Assembly: GCF_013141695.1 (NCBI RefSeq)
Contig: NZ_WHNY01000035.1
Location: 1-64,000 of the forward strand
Length of the DNA: 64,000 nt
Source of the DNA: Paenibacillus plantarum
GTDB lineage: Bacteria > Bacillota > Bacilli > Paenibacillales > NBRC-103111
Direction of reading: 5' to 3'
Shown: piece by piece, positions 61,963 through 64,000 of the stretch
Position numbering within the stretch: position 1 is the first letter of the stretch
Layout: the number at the start of each line of letters is the position of its first letter
Position numbers and translations under genes: made by a program
Notes under the pieces: model-generated
What the model was told of the DNA's origin: nothing
What the model saw: only the letters and a program-made list of their open reading frames with translations
The model's database searches: none

Positions 61963-64000
61963 CTATTTGTTCAACAATCGATAGATAACAACCGCGGCTT
62001 GAGCACGAGTAGAGTTAGCATTGGGATTAAATACATTGCCTTCCTCGCCAATGACAATACCTTCACTTGCAGCAAGCGCAACGCCAGATTTCAAAGATGC
62101 GTTAATTGCATTCACATCTGTGAATCCTTTAAGTGCTTCGTCTACCTTAGCCGGGCTCAAGGAAATCCCTTTAAGTGCAAGCGCTCTGGATGACATGACT
62201 GCCATTTCAGCACGTGTGATATTGCCATTCGGATCAAACTTCCCTGCTTCTTTACCATTCACAATGCCATTCTTAACAGCGGAAGCCACGTAGACTTTGA
62301 ACCAATCCGAATCATTCACATCGGTAAAGTTCTCTGTTGCAGTTGCACTTTCCAAAGAGAACGTTTTTACGATCATTTTCGCGAATTCAGCACGTGTTAC
62401 TTGACCGTTCGGTACGAAAGATTGATCTGCACGACCTTCTAGAATACCTTTGGATGCAGCAACTTGAATTTGTCTGCCAGCCCACGCCTTAACCGAAGCT
62501 GTGTCGCCGAATTCAACTTTATTCTCGACTACTGTATACGTAGAGAATCCTGTACGCAGTGCATTCAGAACGCCATTCTCATAGCTGCCGCCGTAGAATT
62601 CTAATTTGCCATCTACGATTTTGGCTAAGGATAACAACTCTGTATCGAATTTGCTGCCGTTAGGAACTGGAATCGTTACTTCAACAGGTGTATTGAAGTT
62701 ACTGATATGTGTGCCACCAGCTGTAAATTCAAATTCATATACCCCAGCTGCTACAGGCAATTGTGTTGCACTTGTTGCTACTTTGGAATCTTGATTCGTC
62801 ACTTTAAGTGAAGTATCTGCTCCGAACTCAGTTGGGCTTACGCCTAATGAAAGGCCATTCATGGAAATGGCTACTGTATTTACACCATTCGCAATAGCTG
62901 CATCCAGCAAAGCTTTACCTAACGGAATTTCCGTTGTTTTGGCAGTGATTGAACCGAAATCAAGCTTAAGTTGAATCTTCTCAACTGTTGCATTCGGATT
63001 CAATTGTTTCAATTGATCATTTAAAACTTTGGCTTTCGCACCAATTTCTTTCACCTTGTCCGCAAGCTCAGTTACATTAAGAGTCGGTTTAGCTGTGTCG
63101 CCTTCAACCTTAATCGACTTGCTCAGATCTAACGTCGCTAGTTCTTGAAGTGCATTTTTCACTGCTTCTTGAGCTTTTTGGAATATCTCTTGTTTCTTTT
63201 CTTCGGATGCGCCTTCGAGTTCTTTGGCAAGATTGTTCAAATCTACTGTTCCTGGATCAGGAGTAACTGGACCGCCGCCAGTACTACCACTAGAATTACC
63301 ATCTGTATTACCACCAGTAGGTACCTTCAACGAAACAAGATGATTGTCATCGGAAATATAGAGTAACAAGCCAAAATTGGAATCTCTAGCTTCTACTTTT
63401 GCAACTGCATCTGTATTTCCAGTTAGAACGAATGCGCTTGTAGCTTCGTCATAACGAATACCTGAGCCAACTGGTGCACTCCACTCAAAGGAATCGGAAG
63501 GAAAAGTGAATTCCAAACTACCATATACTACTTTAAGTAGTGGCTTTTCAGATGAAGTTGTGCTTCCCGCAGCTTTTGTGTACTGAATTTTATCTTTAAG
63601 AATATAACGTAGTCCAGCAGATTCGATAGCCGTTCTAGCATCATGAGCAACCGTTGAATTGGATGCTGCGTCTATGTAGTTAGCAATTCGGTTCTGGACA
63701 GTATTCAGATCACTTAACGTAATGCCATAAGCAGTTAGTAATTTAGAAATAAGCAATCCACTGTTTGCAGCTACAACATCAGTTGTAACAATCTCATTTA
63801 TTTCTGCCTTAAGGGCATCGGCATTTCCAGATGCAAATGCACTTGCTGCTGCAATTAATAATTCACTGGTTTTGTTATTAAGAGCAGTCATTGCCGCAGA
63901 TTGGAAAAGCTCGACATCACTCTTCTTCAGACCATCTGGATGATCAATACCTTCAAGTCCTACTGATGTGAACAGTTCACTAATGGCATCCCTGTAATCT
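61963..64000 (-). CDS. SLH-domain surface protein, 5' end beyond the window
   Basis: At least 678 residues; the reading frame continues without a stop to base 64000, so the N-terminus and signal peptide are outside. The visible part has a helical N-terminal region rich in Ala, a Gly/Ser/Thr-rich stretch near VPTGGNTDGNSSGSTGGG, a helical segment (about 220-300 of the visible part), beta-rich domains, and three C-terminal SLH domains (RAEFAKMIVK, RAEMAVMSSR, RAQAAVVIYR). No catalytic motif is recognised; a structural or adhesion role at the S-layer is likely. It is immediately upstream of the exopolysaccharide operon, separated by a terminator. Confidence 0.85.
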   Translation of the reverse strand, partial: DYRDAISELFTSVGLEGIDHPDGLKKSDVELFQSAAMTALNNKTSELLIAAASAFASGNADALKAEINEIVTTDVVAANSGLLISKLLTAYGITLSDLNTVQNRIANYIDAASNSTVAHDARTAIESAGLRYILKDKIQYTKAAGSTTSSEKPLLKVVYGSLEFTFPSDSFEWSAPVGSGIRYDEATSAFVLTGNTDAVAKVEARDSNFGLLLYISDDNHLVSLKVPTGGNTDGNSSGSTGGGPVTPDPGTVDLNNLAKELEGASEEKKQEIFQKAQEAVKNALQELATLDLSKSIKVEGDTAKPTLNVTELADKVKEIGAKAKVLNDQLKQLNPNATVEKIQLKLDFGSITAKTTEIPLGKALLDAAIANGVNTVAISMNGLSLGVSPTEFGADTSLKVTNQDSKVATSATQLPVAAGVYEFEFTAGGTHISNFNTPVEVTIPVPNGSKFDTELLSLAKIVDGKLEFYGGSYENGVLNALRTGFSTYTVVENKVEFGDTASVKAWAGRQIQVAASKGILEGRADQSFVPNGQVTRAEFAKMIVKTFSLESATATENFTDVNDSDWFKVYVASAVKNGIVNGKEAGKFDPNGNITRAEMAVMSSRALALKGISLSPAKVDEALKGFTDVNAINASLKSGVALAASEGIVIGEEGNVFNPNANSTRAQAAVVIYRLLNK

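Overview
The window looks like a chromosomal segment of a Paenibacillus-type, low-to-mid GC, spore-forming Firmicute. The evidence is three very large surface proteins with triple C-terminal SLH domains, LplABC-type sugar importers with AraC-type sensor regulators, a TPP riboswitch before thiC, an AbrB-type transition regulator, a complete bio operon behind a BirA-type operator, and PerR-type boxes. The genus is an inference from gene content; no rRNA or tRNA gene is present to confirm it.

Layout. (1) 0.4-13 kb: a polysaccharide-use locus. It has an SLH-anchored heparinase/alginate-lyase-like protein, a solute-binding lipoprotein and two permeases on the minus strand, with a divergent membrane sensor/AraC regulator. 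A GNAT protein follows. (2) 14-20.3 kb: minus-strand amino-sugar catabolism, with a TIM-barrel isomerase, an oxidoreductase, NagB-like and NagA, then an AraC regulator and a second Gfo/Idh/MocA oxidoreductase. (3) 20.5-29 kb: an AbrB-like gene, TPP riboswitch-thiC, and bioA-D-B-F-H-C. (4) 29-33.6 kb: a large glycoside hydrolase divergent from a LacI regulator, with a palindromic operator candidate between them. (5) 33.6-37.3 kb: small unknown genes, a nuclease-like/winged-helix protein, a GC-rich 52-bp tandem repeat, and a peroxiredoxin-glutaredoxin-thioredoxin-reductase operon behind two PerR boxes. (6) 37.3-46.5 kb: an SLH metallophosphoesterase with a possible leader peptide, a 274-bp MITE-like element plus a solo end of the same repeat, a CPBP protease, a Gly/Pro-Tyr repeat protein, and three envelope proteins. 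(7) 46.9-47.25 kb: a complete small transcription unit on the minus strand, made of a promoter, a c-di-GMP-I riboswitch, a 42-codon gene with a perfect ribosome binding site, and a terminator. (8) 47.5-61.8 kb: a Wzx/Wzy exopolysaccharide operon. Its right end (Wzz-like protein, BY-kinase, dehydratase, aminotransferase, phosphoglycosyl transferase) resembles B. subtilis epsA-B-C-N-L. Its centre is visibly AT-rich and carries variable glycosyltransferase, flippase and polymerase genes, with a decayed acetyltransferase pseudogene. (9) 62-64 kb: a third SLH protein, cut by the window end.

The most interesting point is the riboswitch-controlled 42-residue protein beside the exopolysaccharide operon: c-di-GMP commonly governs exopolysaccharide production, and I do not recognise this protein. 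Other points worth attention are the GNAT enzyme standing where EpsM/PglD would be expected in a bacillosamine-type pathway together with its decayed paralogue, the double PerR box around a consensus promoter, and the two repeat families.
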